Part shown: positions 27,132 through 37,037 of the stretch, one piece after another
How the letters are laid out: the number at the start of each line of letters is the position of its first letter
Position numbering within the stretch: the first letter of the stretch is position 1
Source: Virgibacillus ihumii
GTDB taxonomy: Bacteria; Bacillota; Bacilli; Bacillales; Amphibacillaceae
Length of the DNA stretch: 64,000 nucleotides
Reading direction: 5' to 3'
Assembly: GCF_902726655.1 (NCBI RefSeq)
Contig: NZ_CACVAN010000001.1
Coordinates: 2,790,001-2,854,000, forward strand
Translations under genes and position numbers: made by a program
Notes under the pieces: model-generated
Databases searched by the model: none
Seen by the model: only the letters and a program-made list of their open reading frames with translations
What the model was told of the DNA's origin: nothing

Positions 27132-27872
27132 ATGAAAAAAGGCACGCTAAAGCAAATATTGCTGATTACGGATGGCTGCTCAAATAAAGGTGAAAATCCT
27201 GCTGCAACTGCTGCTCTTGCGTATCAGCAGGGAATCTCGGTAAATGTAATCGGAATTATGGAAGACGATCAGACGGAGCAGCCTGAGGGGTTTCAGGAAG
27301 TGGAAGAAATTGCAATGTCGGGTGGTGGTGTCAGCCAGATCGTTTATAAGCAATCATTGTCACAAACGGTGAAAACAGTGACACAGCAGGCGATGACACA
27401 GACGTTGCAGGGATTTGTTAATAAGGAGTTAAAGCAAATACTGGGCTCCGAACAGTCGATGGAAGATATTGAACCTGAAAAACGTGGAGAAATTATGGAA
27501 GTTGTTGAGGATATGGGGGAAACGTGTGATTTGGAAGTGCTTGTAATGGTCGATACAAGTGCAAGTATGCATAACAAACTGCCGACAGTGAAGGAAGCGC
27601 TGATTGATCTGTCTGTAAGCTTGAATGCACGCATTGGCCGCAACCGCTTTTGTATTTACAGTTTCCCGGGCAGACGCACCGAAATTCAGAAAGTATTTGA
27701 CTGGTCACCAAAGCTTGACTCCATTTCAACGGTCTTTCCCAAATTGACCAGTGGGGGGATTACGCCGACAGGACCGGCAATTCGTGAAGCAATCTACCAG
27801 TTTAGCCGGAAAAGCTTGTTAAGGAGTTTCGAAGATGAAAATGAACAAGGCACGGAAGAAACCTGGCACTGA
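27132..27872 (+). CDS. yabS: VWA-like protein YabS
   Basis: A 246-residue protein of unknown function, adjacent to spoIIE and yabT as in B. subtilis, where it is expressed in the mother cell. Seen: an N-terminal half with QILLITDGCSNKGENPAATA and ISVNVIGIM, which look like the later strands of a von Willebrand A fold, and a C-terminal half with the MIDAS motif VMVDTSASMHNKLPTVKEAL (about 138-157) and LTSGGITPTGPAIREA (about 206-221). A MIDAS DxSxS implies divalent metal-dependent protein binding. The order of the halves suggests two partial or permuted VWA units. The last 38 bases overlap yabT, so expression is coupled. Confidence 0.9.
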   Translation: MKKGTLKQILLITDGCSNKGENPAATAALAYQQGISVNVIGIMEDDQTEQPEGFQEVEEIAMSGGGVSQIVYKQSLSQTVKTVTQQAMTQTLQGFVNKELKQILGSEQSMEDIEPEKRGEIMEVVEDMGETCDLEVLVMVDTSASMHNKLPTVKEALIDLSVSLNARIGRNRFCIYSFPGRRTEIQKVFDWSPKLDSISTVFPKLTSGGITPTGPAIREAIYQFSRKSLLRSFEDENEQGTEETWH

Positions 27873-28755
27873 ACTGCTGCCGGGAACAGTAATTACCGGC
27901 AAATGGCATAAAACGCGGTATATAATCAGAAGAAAGCTTGGCAGCGGCGCGGTTGGCAGTGTGTATTTATGTGAATATAACGGAAAAAAAGCGGCATTGA
28001 AAATAAGCGAAAACAATGCATCGATAACGATGGAGGTAAATGTCCTTAAAGCGTTTCAAAAGGTCCAGGGAAGCCGCCTTGGGCCTTATTTGCTTGATGT
28101 TGATGATGTTGAGTACGGAAGAGGACAAATTTACTCCTTTTATGTGATGGAATACATGCAAGGCGAATTACTGACAAATTTTATTATGCGTCATGGAAAT
28201 GAGTGGATTGGTGTCTTTTTGCTGCAGCTCCTGGATGATCTGGAACAACTGCATGATAATGGGTGGGTATTTGGTGATTTTAAAACGGAAAACCTGCTTG
28301 TCATACCATCACCGCCCAGAGTGCGCTGGATTGATGTTGGCGGGACCACTCAAATCGGCAGGTCTGTTAAGGAGTATACGGAATTTTACGACCGAGGGTA
28401 TTGGGGGATGGGTACGAGAAAAGCCGAACCAAGCTATGACCTTTTTGCACTTGTCATGGTGTTTTTATCTGTATGTTATCCAAAACGTTTTGAGAAAGGG
28501 CCGAATCCAAAGGCTACCCTTATGAAAAAGTTGGATGAGGCCAAGCTGTTATCTGTATATAAAGGTACATTAAAAAGGGCAGTTTTGGGAAGCTATCAAT
28601 CAAGTGCACAAATGAAAAGTGATGTTACAAAAATATTGAACAATATTCGGGTTTCAAGATCCGGAAACCATTCCGGCAAGGAATCATTACTTGTGGAAAC
28701 AGGAGGAATCGCAGCTGTCTCGGCACTATTTTACCTCTCATCACTGTTGCTGTAG
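27835..28755 (+). CDS. yabT: Hanks-type Ser/Thr protein kinase YabT
   Basis: A 306-residue membrane-anchored kinase; B. subtilis YabT phosphorylates RecA and others during spore development and is activated by DNA. Seen: glycine-rich loop LGSGAVGSVYLCEY (about 36-49), the ATP Lys in KKAALKISENN (about 52-62), the catalytic loop FGDFKTENLL (about 145-154), which keeps Asp, Lys and Asn but replaces the His-Arg of HRD, and IDVGG in place of DFG (Asp kept). A C-terminal membrane segment follows (about 285-305, GGIAAVSALFYLSSLLL). There is no extracellular sensor domain. The start at 27835 follows AAGGAG; the ATG two codons on is an alternative. It is probably an active non-RD kinase (inference). 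Confidence 0.9.
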   Translation: MKMNKARKKPGTELLPGTVITGKWHKTRYIIRRKLGSGAVGSVYLCEYNGKKAALKISENNASITMEVNVLKAFQKVQGSRLGPYLLDVDDVEYGRGQIYSFYVMEYMQGELLTNFIMRHGNEWIGVFLLQLLDDLEQLHDNGWVFGDFKTENLLVIPSPPRVRWIDVGGTTQIGRSVKEYTEFYDRGYWGMGTRKAEPSYDLFALVMVFLSVCYPKRFEKGPNPKATLMKKLDEAKLLSVYKGTLKRAVLGSYQSSAQMKSDVTKILNNIRVSRSGNHSGKESLLVETGGIAAVSALFYLSSLLL

Positions 28756-28929
28756 TGACAGGAACAAATCCGCGCTGGAAATTTGATTCATTCACCGGAC
28801 GTTTCTGCTTTTGCTGGAAATTGAATATGTGATACGATGGATACAATATGTCGAGAATGTATTTGCAGATAATAAAGTATAAATACTTTCTTGGCAGTTA
28901 AGAAAATATAAATACTATCAATGTATAAG

Positions 28930-28971
28930 CGCAACTAAGGTTTTCGCCATTTGGCAATAAGCCAAGTTTTC
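28930..28971 (+). repeat. Leader hairpin element, copy 2 (upstream of tilS)
   Basis: GCAACTAAGG (28931-28940) is followed by TTGGC-AATAA-GCCAA (28951-28965) and GTTTTC (28966-28971), 22 bp before the tilS start. It is nearly identical in layout to the copies before rnmV and hpt. Confidence 0.7.
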
Positions 28972-28993
28972 TGATATGGAGATGGGTAGGAAA

Positions 28994-30379
28994 ATGATTG
29001 AAAAAGTGCAAACGTTTATGAGACAGCATCAGTTGCTGAACGAGAATTCGACTGTATTGATTGGTGTGTCCGGTGGTCCGGATTCCATGGCACTTCTTCA
29101 TTTTTTTAATACCATCAAAGAAGTCTGGAACTTGACGATTATTGTTGTCTCTGCAGATCATCAGCTGCGCGGTATGGAATCGTTGAATGATCTTGAGTAT
29201 GTCCGGCAAGTTTGTGACAAATGGAATATTCAATTTGTTGGAACCTCCTTGGATGTACCAACGTATAAGGAAGAGGATAAGCTTGGGACACAGCTTGCAG
29301 CCAGAAAACTGAGATATGCATTTTTTGAAGAACAGATGTATCGTTTTAACGCTGATTGTCTTGCGCTTGGACATCATGGTGATGATCAGGTGGAAACAAT
29401 GCTGATGGCATTTGTACGATCGGCAGATCCGGCATCAATTTCGGGTATTCCTGTTACGCGACGTTTTGCGGGAGGGGTGATTGTCCGGCCATTTCTTTGT
29501 TTGACAAAAGATGAGCTGGAGATGTATTGCAGGCAGCATCAAATAGCACCAAGGCGGGATCCTTCCAATGAGGAAACAATTTACACGAGAAACTTTTTTC
29601 GAAAACAACTGCTTCCGTTATTTAAAGAAAGAAATCGCAATATACATAATACCGTACAGCATTTAAGTGAAGCACTACAGGAAGATGAGCACTTTTTGAC
29701 CGATGAGGCAGCGAAGATGGTACAGGAGATCGTGAATGTTGACAGGAAAAATAGGAAAGTCACGTTTCAAAGCACGGAATTTTCCGCATTTCCCCATTCT
29801 TTACAAAGACGTGCCTATCATCTAATATTAAATTATCTATATGAAAAATTACCCAAAAATCTGTCGTATGTGCATGAAAGGAAATTTTTCGACTTACTGG
29901 CTAAATCATCCGGAAATACACAAATCGATTTTCCTGACAATCTGAAATTAAAGAAAATGTACAAGACATTTGTTTTCAGTTTTGGAGACAATAATAAGAA
30001 CCCGACACTATCTCCGACAACAATCGAAATTCCGGGAAAGATAAACTGGTATGGCGGGAAAGTGACAGCATTTTACACCGAAATTCCCGATGAAAGATCC
30101 GATATGTGTTATGCATGTGGCAGTGAAGAGGTTGCTTTGCCATTACATATTCGAACACGCCGGGATGGAGACAGAATGTACTGGCGGGGACTGCAGGGAA
30201 GCAAGAAATTAAAAGATATTTTTATCGATGCAAAAGTGCCGCTGCCGGAACGGGATACGTGGCCCGTAATTGTCGATGATAACGGAGCAGTTCTATGGCT
30301 TGTTGGGCTTAAGAAAGGTATTCCCGCTCGGCAATTGGAGAATAATGACACATATATTCAGCTGGTTTTTCGAAGATAA
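28994..30379 (+). CDS. tilS: tRNA(Ile)-lysidine synthetase
   Basis: A 461-residue PP-loop ATPase that converts C34 of tRNA-Ile2 (CAU) to lysidine, changing its identity from Met to Ile; essential in bacteria. Seen: PP-loop VLIGVSGGPDSMALLHFF (about residues 22-39), a second motif ALGHHGDDQVETMLM (about 118-132), FVRSADPASISGIP, and C-terminal TilS domains with RTRRDGDRMYWRGLQGSKK (about 389-407). The start at 28994 follows GGAGATGGGTAGG; an ATG at 28976 has no ribosome binding site and would place codons inside the leader. It is followed by hpt and ftsH as in B. subtilis. The leader hairpin element lies immediately upstream. Confidence 0.95.
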   Translation: MIEKVQTFMRQHQLLNENSTVLIGVSGGPDSMALLHFFNTIKEVWNLTIIVVSADHQLRGMESLNDLEYVRQVCDKWNIQFVGTSLDVPTYKEEDKLGTQLAARKLRYAFFEEQMYRFNADCLALGHHGDDQVETMLMAFVRSADPASISGIPVTRRFAGGVIVRPFLCLTKDELEMYCRQHQIAPRRDPSNEETIYTRNFFRKQLLPLFKERNRNIHNTVQHLSEALQEDEHFLTDEAAKMVQEIVNVDRKNRKVTFQSTEFSAFPHSLQRRAYHLILNYLYEKLPKNLSYVHERKFFDLLAKSSGNTQIDFPDNLKLKKMYKTFVFSFGDNNKNPTLSPTTIEIPGKINWYGGKVTAFYTEIPDERSDMCYACGSEEVALPLHIRTRRDGDRMYWRGLQGSKKLKDIFIDAKVPLPERDTWPVIVDDNGAVLWLVGLKKGIPARQLENNDTYIQLVFRR

Positions 30380-30407
30380 GCGTATAAAACGTTATTACTG
30401 CATAAAT

Positions 30408-30452
30408 GCAACTAAGGCTGTTATCTAAAGGGTTGGTGACAACCGGGTTTTC
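30408..30452 (+). repeat. Leader hairpin element, copy 3 (upstream of hpt)
   Basis: GCAACTAAGG (30408-30417) is followed by GGTTG-GTGA-CAACC (30431-30444), then GGGTTTTCT. The stem sequence differs from copy 2 while pairing is kept, a compensatory pattern, and the flanking blocks are conserved. It ends 30 bp before hpt. Confidence 0.65.
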
Positions 30453-30482
30453 TAAAAAAGAGTAATTCGCAGGAGGGGCAAC

Positions 30483-31028
30483 ATGCATAGTGATATTGAA
30501 AAAATATTAATTACAGAGGAAGAGATTGCACAAAAATGTGCAGACCTTGGAAAACAGCTTACCGAGGAATATGATGGCAGGTTCCCGTTGGCAATTGGCG
30601 TGCTGAAAGGAGCAATGCCTTTCATGTCAGACATCCTGCGTCGGGTGGAAACACATCTGGAAATGGATTTTATGGATGTATCCAGCTATGGCGGCAAAAT
30701 GCGATCTTCTGGTGAGGTTAAGATTGTAAAAGACCTGGATACGAAAGTGGAAGGCCGTGATTTGCTGATCATTGAGGATATTATCGACAGTGGGCTGACA
30801 CTGAGTTATTTGGTGGATCTGTTTAAGTACCGGAAAGCAAACTCCATCAAAATTGTTACCCTGCTTGATAAACCGTCCGGACGTACGGCACATATTAAAG
30901 CGGACATAATCGGTTTTGAGGTGCCAAATGAATTTGTTGTAGGCTATGGACTTGATTATGAGGAAAAATACCGCAACCTCCCATATATCGGAGTGCTGAA
31001 GCCAAAGATCTATGGCGGCGAAGAATAA
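30483..31028 (+). CDS. hpt: Hypoxanthine-guanine phosphoribosyltransferase
   Basis: A 181-residue purine-salvage enzyme making IMP or GMP from PRPP and the base. Seen: [18 protein letters not shown] (about 39-56, flexible-loop and Lys region), [18 protein letters not shown] (about 66-83), the PRPP-binding motif [17 protein letters not shown] (about 95-111) and [20 protein letters not shown] (about 141-160), which stacks on the purine. The ATG at 30483 follows AGGAGGGG. It sits between tilS and ftsH as in B. subtilis, where the three are cotranscribed in part. Its leader carries the same hairpin element as tilS. Confidence 0.96.
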   Translation: MHSDIEKILITEEEIAQKCADLGKQLTEEYDGRFPLAIGVLKGAMPFMSDILRRVETHLEMDFMDVSSYGGKMRSSGEVKIVKDLDTKVEGRDLLIIEDIIDSGLTLSYLVDLFKYRKANSIKIVTLLDKPSGRTAHIKADIIGFEVPNEFVVGYGLDYEEKYRNLPYIGVLKPKIYGGEE

Positions 31029-31129
31029 CCGTCACAATCATATTTGATAGCTTTTGAAACACAAATAACCCATCAATTCGGGAAAACGTAAACAGCCTGA
31101 AAATCTCACGAAATTGTAAGATGAATTAG

Positions 31130-31159
31130 TTGTATTAGCACTTTTTTCTATGGTACTAT
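31130..31159 (+). promoter_or_regulatory. Sigma-A promoter of ftsH
   Basis: TTGTAT (31130-31135), 18-bp spacer, TACTAT (31154-31159), 35 bp before the ftsH start. Each hexamer has two mismatches at most. Confidence 0.55.
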
Positions 31160-31194
31160 GTTTGTAGTTTTTCCCGCTTGGGAGGAGGTAAGGA

Positions 31195-33246
31195 ATGAAT
31201 CGTATATTTCGCAATGTTGTCTTTTATTTACTCATTTTTCTCGTAGTAATCGGCGTCATTGGAGTATTTAATGGACAAAATGAACAAGCAGAGCAATATG
31301 ATGTGCAAGAATTTATGCAAGCTTTAAATAATGGTGAAATCGAAGAAATGACGATGCAGCCATCAAATGGCATAATCCGTATTACCGGACAGTTAGGTGA
31401 AGACGAGACGTTCATTACACAGGTTCCGGAAAATACGAATATCGTATCGAATATATATAATAAAGCGACTGAACAAAGTGTGCTCAATGTCAAGGAAGAG
31501 GAACAGCCAAGTGGCTGGGTTACGTTCCTGACGACAATGATTCCATTTCTGATACTGGGCTTATTTTTCTTCTTTATTCTCAGTCAGGCACAAGGCGGCG
31601 GTGGCGGCCGTGTCATGAACTTTGGCAAGAGTAAAGCCAAAATGGTCAGTGATGATAAGAAAAAAGTCCGCTTTAAAGATGTGGCAGGTGCGGATGAAGA
31701 GAAGCAGGAATTAGTGGAAGTTGTTGAATTCCTGAAAGATCCGCGTAAATTCTCCTCAGTCGGGGCCCGTATTCCAAAAGGGGTACTGCTTGTCGGACCT
31801 CCGGGGACAGGTAAAACATTGCTTGCGCGTGCAGTAGCAGGTGAAGCAGGAACACCATTTTTCTCGATCAGTGGTTCAGACTTTGTGGAGATGTTTGTTG
31901 GTGTCGGTGCTTCCCGTGTACGTGACCTGTTTGAAAATGCAAAAAAGAATGCTCCTTGTATCGTATTTATCGATGAAATTGATGCGGTCGGGCGTCAGCG
32001 TGGTGCTGGACTTGGCGGTGGTCACGATGAGCGTGAACAGACACTGAACCAATTGCTCGTCGAAATGGATGGGTTTGGTGCCAATGAAGGTATCATTATG
32101 ATTGCGGCGACAAACCGCCCGGATATTCTTGATCCCGCATTACTTCGTCCGGGACGTTTTGACAGACAGATTACCGTTAACCGTCCGGATGTAAAAGGAC
32201 GTGAAGAAGTACTGGAAGTCCATGCGAAAGATAAGCCACTGGACAATACAGTCGATTTGAAAACAATTGCCATGCGTACACCAGGATTTTCCGGCGCAGA
32301 TCTGGAAAACCTGTTAAATGAAGCTGCACTCGTTGCGGCACGTTTTGATAAAACAAAAATTGATATGCTGGATGTTGATGAGGCAATTGATCGGGTTATT
32401 GCCGGACCTTCCAAAAAAAGCAAGGTTATTTCCGAGAAAGAGCGCAATATTGTTGCACACCATGAAAGTGGTCATACAATTATCGGTTTGGTTCTTGATG
32501 AAGCTGATATGGTACATAAAGTTACCATTGTCCCTCGCGGCCAGGCAGGCGGTTATGCTGTCATGCTGCCAAAAGAGGATCGTTACTTTATGACGAAGCC
32601 GGAACTTTTTGATAAAATCACCGGTCTTCTGGGCGGTCGTATTGCTGAGGAAATCATGTTTGGCGAAGTTAGCACAGGCGCTTCCAATGACTTCCAGCGT
32701 GCGACAGGGATTGCCCGTAAAATGATTACTGAGTTTGGTATGAGCGATAAAATCGGGCCATTGCAGTTTACCAGCGGCGGCGGTGAAGTTTTCCTTGGCC
32801 GTGACATCCAAAATGATCAGAACTACAGTGATACTATTGCGTATGAAATTGATAAAGAAATGCAAAACTTTATTAATTACTGTTATGAACGAGGCAAGAA
32901 AATTCTTACCGAGCATAAAGATAAACTGGAATTAATGGCTCAAACACTGCTTGAAGTGGAAACATTGGATGCCAAGCAAATTAAAAGTCTGTTTGAAGAT
33001 GGCGTTCTTCCGGAGCCTGCTGTTGATCAAACAGAACAAAGAAAGCCTGCGGACGAAGATTCAGATGATGTTAAAGTTAATATCAGTTCCAAGAAAGATG
33101 CGGATGCTGATCCTGAAACTTATGAAGAAGCAAAGCAAAAAGCTGAAGAAAAACGTCAGGAAGAACGTGAAGCAGAGAAGGAAGAAGCTGAGGAAGAGTC
33201 GGGGAAAAATGAGACTCCTTCCGATGAGGACAATAAAAATCAATAA
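31195..33246 (+). CDS. ftsH: ATP-dependent membrane zinc metalloprotease FtsH
   Basis: A 683-residue AAA+ protease that degrades membrane and regulatory proteins, forming hexamers in the cytoplasmic membrane. Seen: membrane segment 1 (about 4-24), an external loop (about 25-108), membrane segment 2 (about 109-130), AAA domain with Walker [21 protein letters not shown] (about 199-218), Walker [15 protein letters not shown] (about 254-267), arginine fingers in [20 protein letters not shown] (about 303-322), and the zinc site [12 protein letters not shown] (HExxH, about 418-429). A Glu/Lys-rich tail (about 605-683) follows the protease domain and is longer and more acidic than in B. subtilis (637 residues). 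The ATG at 31195 follows GGGAGGAGG. Confidence 0.97.
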   Translation: MNRIFRNVVFYLLIFLVVIGVIGVFNGQNEQAEQYDVQEFMQALNNGEIEEMTMQPSNGIIRITGQLGEDETFITQVPENTNIVSNIYNKATEQSVLNVKEEEQPSGWVTFLTTMIPFLILGLFFFFILSQAQGGGGGRVMNFGKSKAKMVSDDKKKVRFKDVAGADEEKQELVEVVEFLKDPRKFSSVGARIPKGVLLVGPPGTGKTLLARAVAGEAGTPFFSISGSDFVEMFVGVGASRVRDLFENAKKNAPCIVFIDEIDAVGRQRGAGLGGGHDEREQTLNQLLVEMDGFGANEGIIMIAATNRPDILDPALLRPGRFDRQITVNRPDVKGREEVLEVHAKDKPLDNTVDLKTIAMRTPGFSGADLENLLNEAALVAARFDKTKIDMLDVDEAIDRVIAGPSKKSKVISEKERNIVAHHESGHTIIGLVLDEADMVHKVTIVPRGQAGGYAVMLPKEDRYFMTKPELFDKITGLLGGRIAEEIMFGEVSTGASNDFQRATGIARKMITEFGMSDKIGPLQFTSGGGEVFLGRDIQNDQNYSDTIAYEIDKEMQNFINYCYERGKKILTEHKDKLELMAQTLLEVETLDAKQIKSLFEDGVLPEPAVDQTEQRKPADEDSDDVKVNISSKKDADADPETYEEAKQKAEEKRQEEREAEKEEAEEESGKNETPSDEDNKNQ

Positions 33247-33260
33247 TGATTTATAATCCT

Positions 33261-33292
33261 AAGACCCTCCATGAAAAGTGGAGGGTCTTTAA
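33261..33292 (+). terminator. Intrinsic terminator after ftsH
   Basis: AAGACCCTCCA (33261-33271) pairs with TGGAGGGTCTT (33279-33289), an 11-bp perfect stem; the T tract is short. Confidence 0.85.
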
Positions 33293-33372
33293 ATTGGGTT
33301 TTTCTAATTGGATTTATTTTGTGGTATATTAAGAGACAGAAAATATACAATGGCGGGAAGGTTTGGTTCAGA

Positions 33373-34167
33373 ATGCTTTTTGTGCTTGATGTTGGGAATA
33401 CGAATACGGTTCTGGGTGTATTCGATGATGATAAATTGATTCATGAGTGGCGGATTAAAACGGATCGGTATAAAACGGAAGATGAGTTCGGCATACTGCT
33501 GAAGTCGATGCTTGAACACGAAGATATAGCACTTACGGATATTACCGGGGTCATCATTTCATCGGTTGTCCCGCCAATCATGTTTTCGTTGGAGAGGATG
33601 GCTAAAAAATACTTTCATACGGAAGCTTTGATAATCGGAAAGGATTCTGTACATTCCTATTTGGGGATGGCTTATCCGAACCCGAAAGAAATTGGGGCTG
33701 ACAGGATTGTAAATGCAGTAGGAGCACTTCATGAATACGATGCACCGCTTATTATAATTGACTTTGGTACAGCGACGACCTATTGCTATATCAATGAACG
33801 AAAGGAATATCAGGGCGGGCTGATCGCCCCGGGAATTGATGTTTCCATGGAAGCATTGTATAAACGAGCATCAAAACTGCCTAAGATAGAAATTCAGGCA
33901 CCGGAAAATATAGTAGGAAGTTCGACAGTGGAAGCAATGCAATCTGGTGTTTTTTATGGGTATGTGGGACAGGTTGACGGTATTGTAAACCGATTGAAGT
34001 CACAAGCTATGACGGAGCCAGTTGTTATTGCAACGGGTGGTCTTGCCACACTGATTTCCGATGCTTCTGAAACGATTGACTATGTCGATAAATATTTGAC
34101 ACTAAAAGGATTGCATTTAATATATCAAAAAAATATGCAGGAAAATCAGCAAAAGGAGACTGAATAA
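33373..34167 (+). CDS. coaX: Type III pantothenate kinase
   Basis: A 264-residue kinase for the first step of CoA synthesis, insensitive to CoA feedback and dependent on a monovalent cation. Seen: the ASKHA phosphate-1 motif [14 protein letters not shown] (residues 4-17), [15 protein letters not shown] (about 99-113), the phosphate-2 motif [14 protein letters not shown] (about 119-132), [20 protein letters not shown], and ATGGLAT near 218-224. The start at 33373 aligns with MLFVLDVGN of the family; a longer frame from 33271 begins inside the ftsH terminator. GGGAAGG lies about 10 bases upstream. It heads a run coaX-hslO-yacD-cysK. Confidence 0.95.
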   Translation: MLFVLDVGNTNTVLGVFDDDKLIHEWRIKTDRYKTEDEFGILLKSMLEHEDIALTDITGVIISSVVPPIMFSLERMAKKYFHTEALIIGKDSVHSYLGMAYPNPKEIGADRIVNAVGALHEYDAPLIIIDFGTATTYCYINERKEYQGGLIAPGIDVSMEALYKRASKLPKIEIQAPENIVGSSTVEAMQSGVFYGYVGQVDGIVNRLKSQAMTEPVVIATGGLATLISDASETIDYVDKYLTLKGLHLIYQKNMQENQQKETE

Positions 34168-34171
34168 TACC

Positions 34172-35056
34172 GTGAATGATTATATTGTAAAAGCAACAGC
34201 ACTCAATGGAATAGTTCGCGCATATGCTGCCACAACAACAAATACTGTTGAGGAAACACGTAGACGCCAAGATACATGGGCTACCGCTTCAGCTGCACTT
34301 GGACGGACGGTTACCGTCACTGCCATGATGGGAGCAATGCTGAAAGGTGATGATTCGCTGACTGTTAAAGTTGAAGGGGATGGGCCGATGGGAGCCATTG
34401 TTGCAGATGGCAATGCAAATGGCACGATCCGCGGATATGTGACCAATCCACATGTTGATTTTGATTTGAATGATAAGGGTAAGCTTGATGTCGCACGAGC
34501 GGTGGGTACACAAGGAAATATCAGTGTCGTTAAAGATTTGGGGCTGAAGGATTATTTTACCGGTCAGGTACCAATTGTTTCCGGCGAAATTGGCGAGGAT
34601 TTCACTTATTATTTTGCAAATTCAGAGCAAATACCTTCTGCCGTTGGTGCCGGTGTGCTTGTCAATCCGGATCAGTCAATACTTGCTTCAGGTGGATTCA
34701 TTGTTCAGGTAATGCCGGGAGCATCCGAAGATTCGATTGCAGTTCTGGAAGATAAGATTCAAAACTTCCCCGCCATTTCAACTTTGATTAGGGAAGGGAA
34801 CTCACCGGAGCAAATATTGGAGCGTTTGTTTGGAAAAGAAGAAGTGAAAATTCACGAAACACTTCCAGTGGTATTTAAGTGCAAATGCTCAAGAGAACGA
34901 TTGGAAAATGCGATTATTGGGCTGGGAACTGACGAAATTAAGAAAATGATTGAGGAAGATCATGGTGCTGAAGCAACGTGTCATTTTTGTAATGAAAAAT
35001 ATCAGTTTACCGAGGAAGAACTTGAAGGGCTGAAAGATTCTGCAAATGAGCATTGA
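34172..35056 (+). CDS. hslO: Redox-regulated chaperone Hsp33
   Basis: A 294-residue holdase chaperone activated by oxidative unfolding. Seen: an N-terminal domain with [38 protein letters not shown] and [20 protein letters not shown], and the C-terminal zinc switch with four Cys arranged CKC (about 237-239) and CHFC (about 270-273). The redox-sensing Cys set is intact. The start is GTG at 34172, four bases after the coaX stop, with AAAGGAG about 12 bases upstream; no ATG is near. The stop is 17 bp before the next start, which suggests an operon. Confidence 0.95.
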   Translation: MNDYIVKATALNGIVRAYAATTTNTVEETRRRQDTWATASAALGRTVTVTAMMGAMLKGDDSLTVKVEGDGPMGAIVADGNANGTIRGYVTNPHVDFDLNDKGKLDVARAVGTQGNISVVKDLGLKDYFTGQVPIVSGEIGEDFTYYFANSEQIPSAVGAGVLVNPDQSILASGGFIVQVMPGASEDSIAVLEDKIQNFPAISTLIREGNSPEQILERLFGKEEVKIHETLPVVFKCKCSRERLENAIIGLGTDEIKKMIEEDHGAEATCHFCNEKYQFTEEELEGLKDSANEH

Positions 35057-35073
35057 AAGGGGAGGGGCCCCCT

Positions 35074-35973
35074 GTGAAAAGGAATTATCTGTTTGGGATT
35101 ATTGTTGTTTTGCTCATTACCAATATAGCTACACTAATATTTTGGAACAGTGATGGCGAAAATGTCGTACTGGATAATAACAATAAAAAAATCGACAGCA
35201 GGGAACCAGTGGCAACAGTTGGTGGCGAAAAGATTTCCTATGAAGACTGGATGAACACCTTACGTAAAAACCAGGGACAGGAACAGTTGCAACGTATGAT
35301 TGACAGAGAGATTGTGCAGCAGCTTGCTGAGGAACAAAATATTGAAATAAGCGAAAAAGTCATTGCCCGGGAAATAGCACTACTGACAACAATGCAAGGG
35401 GTGATGACACAGGAGGAAACAGCGCAAAAAAAGAGGGAATGGCGTGAAGACATTATCTACCGTTATCAACTGGGTGCATTATTAACTTCAGATGTTACCA
35501 TTCCGGAAAAGAAAATTCGCAACTACTATAAAGATTACCATGAACAGTATAATTTTAAGGCATCGTTACAGCTGTCACATATTGTAGTTCCGGATATGAA
35601 AACAGCTGAAAAAGTGATCAAAGAGCTTGGAAATGGAGCTTCATTTCAAATACTCGCAAAAGAATATTCCCTTGACGAAGAAACGAAAGAAGAAGGTGGT
35701 TATCTCGGCTTTTTTGTGGATTACAGTAAGTTTCTGCCGGAAGGATATGCGGAGAAGGCCAGTAAAATGAAGGAGCGAACCTTCCGTGAACCATTTAAGA
35801 GTGGAAAAAATGTGGCAATCATCTACCTTCACCGAAAGCTGCCTGATATAAAATTTTCCTATCAAGAAATAAAGCCGTATATAAAAAGGGAGCTGGCACT
35901 TTCAAAAACCAATAAAAACCTGGATGCAAAATTGCTTTGGAATAATTTGAACGTGGATTGGGTATATGAATAG
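35074..35973 (+). CDS. yacD: Membrane-anchored PpiC-type peptidyl-prolyl isomerase-like protein (YacD)
   Basis: A 299-residue extracytoplasmic protein related to PrsA and SurA foldases. Seen: a short basic N-terminus and membrane or signal segment (about 5-24, LFGIIVVLLITNIATLIFW), a helical SurA-type N-domain (about 45-165, with EKISYEDWMNTLRKNQGQEQ), and a parvulin domain (about 168-260) with LQLSHIVVPDMKTAEKVIKE, FQILAKEYSLDEETKEEGGY and LGFF. No lipobox Cys is present, unlike PrsA, so it is probably membrane-anchored by its N-terminus. The start is GTG at 35074 behind AAAGGGGAGG; a TTG at 35053 overlaps hslO and precedes that site. Substrates are unknown. Confidence 0.85.
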   Translation: MKRNYLFGIIVVLLITNIATLIFWNSDGENVVLDNNNKKIDSREPVATVGGEKISYEDWMNTLRKNQGQEQLQRMIDREIVQQLAEEQNIEISEKVIAREIALLTTMQGVMTQEETAQKKREWREDIIYRYQLGALLTSDVTIPEKKIRNYYKDYHEQYNFKASLQLSHIVVPDMKTAEKVIKELGNGASFQILAKEYSLDEETKEEGGYLGFFVDYSKFLPEGYAEKASKMKERTFREPFKSGKNVAIIYLHRKLPDIKFSYQEIKPYIKRELALSKTNKNLDAKLLWNNLNVDWVYE

Positions 35974-35988
35974 AAGTAATCCAAATGT

Positions 35989-36017
35989 TTGACATATTTG
36001 GGTGTTAAACATACATT
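35989..36017 (+). promoter_or_regulatory. Sigma-A promoter of cysK
   Basis: TTGACA (35989-35994), 17-bp spacer, TACATT (36012-36017). An AT-rich partial dyad (CCTATAAAATTAGTAGG, 36028-36044) follows; CymR acts at this position in B. subtilis, but I cannot confirm a CymR site. Confidence 0.7.
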
Positions 36018-36062
36018 ATAGATAAAGCCTATAAAATTAGTAGGAATTTAGGAGGAGTTATG

Positions 36063-36989
36063 ATGCGAGTTGCTGAAAATATTACCGGGCTGATTGGGGA
36101 AACACCGATTGTAAAATTGAATGGTTATGCAGACAAAGACAGTGCAGATGTTTATTTGAAACTGGAGGCAATGAATCCCGGAAGTTCGGTGAAAGACAGA
36201 ATTGCGCTTTCCATGATTGAGGCAGCTGAACAGAATGGCAAGCTCAAAGAGGGCGATACCATCATTGAACCGACAAGTGGAAATACCGGTATTGGCCTGG
36301 CAATGGTTGCAGCAGCAAAAGGATATAAAGCGGTACTGGTAATGCCTGACACGATGAGTAAGGAACGCCGTAATCTATTACGCGCTTATGGAGCTGAGCT
36401 GGTTTTAACTCCCGGATCGGATGGTATGAATGGTGCGATTAAGAAGGCAGAGGAACTGAAAAATGAAAATGGCTATTTTATGCCGCAGCAATTTAACAAT
36501 GAAGCAAATCCTGAAGTACATGCCCGTACGACGGGAAATGAAATTGTTAAACAAATGAGCGACGGGCTGGACGGATTTGTGTCCGGCATTGGTACTGGTG
36601 GTACGATTACAGGAGCAGGCAAGGTACTCAAGGATAACTTTAAGGATGTAAAAGTTTATGCGGTTGAGCCGGAAGATTCAGCAGTGCTTTCCGGCGGCTC
36701 ACCAGGTCCGCACAAACTTCAGGGTCTGGGGGCAGGATTTGTGCCTAAGGTACTTGATACGGATATGTACGATGAAGTTATCCGGATTTCCAATGATGAA
36801 GCATTTGAAGCAACACGCCAAACAGCAAAGCTTGATGGTATTCTAGGCGGCATTTCATCTGGTGCTGCAGTTGCAGCAGCGAAAAAGGTTGCCAAAAAAC
36901 TTGGCAAAGGTAAAAAAGTGCTGGCTGTTCTTCCTGATAATGGTGAACGTTATTTGTCCACTCCTTTATTCCAGCAAGATAATCAATAA
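36063..36989 (+). CDS. cysK: Cysteine synthase A (O-acetylserine thiol-lyase)
   Basis: A 308-residue PLP enzyme that makes cysteine from O-acetylserine and sulfide. Seen: the PLP lysine in [20 protein letters not shown] (about residues 36-55), phosphate and substrate loops [18 protein letters not shown] (about 66-83), [12 protein letters not shown]-phosphate loop [17 protein letters not shown] (about 175-191), and [20 protein letters not shown] near the end. GGAGGAG at 36051 allows ATG at 36063 or the adjacent ATG at 36060. Its substrate is made by CysE, encoded at 62689 in this window. In B. subtilis pabB-pabA-pabC follow; here folP follows directly. Confidence 0.96.
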   Translation: MRVAENITGLIGETPIVKLNGYADKDSADVYLKLEAMNPGSSVKDRIALSMIEAAEQNGKLKEGDTIIEPTSGNTGIGLAMVAAAKGYKAVLVMPDTMSKERRNLLRAYGAELVLTPGSDGMNGAIKKAEELKNENGYFMPQQFNNEANPEVHARTTGNEIVKQMSDGLDGFVSGIGTGGTITGAGKVLKDNFKDVKVYAVEPEDSAVLSGGSPGPHKLQGLGAGFVPKVLDTDMYDEVIRISNDEAFEATRQTAKLDGILGGISSGAAVAAAKKVAKKLGKGKKVLAVLPDNGERYLSTPLFQQDNQ

Positions 36990-37006
36990 CAGGAGTGGCT
37001 GCACAG

Positions 37007-37037
37007 GACTGGTATCCTTTAGGGTGCCGGTCTTTTT
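37007..37037 (+). terminator. Intrinsic terminator after cysK
   Basis: GACTGGTATCC (37007-37017) pairs with GGGTGCCGGTC (37022-37032) using G-T pairs, followed by TTTTT. Confidence 0.75.
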
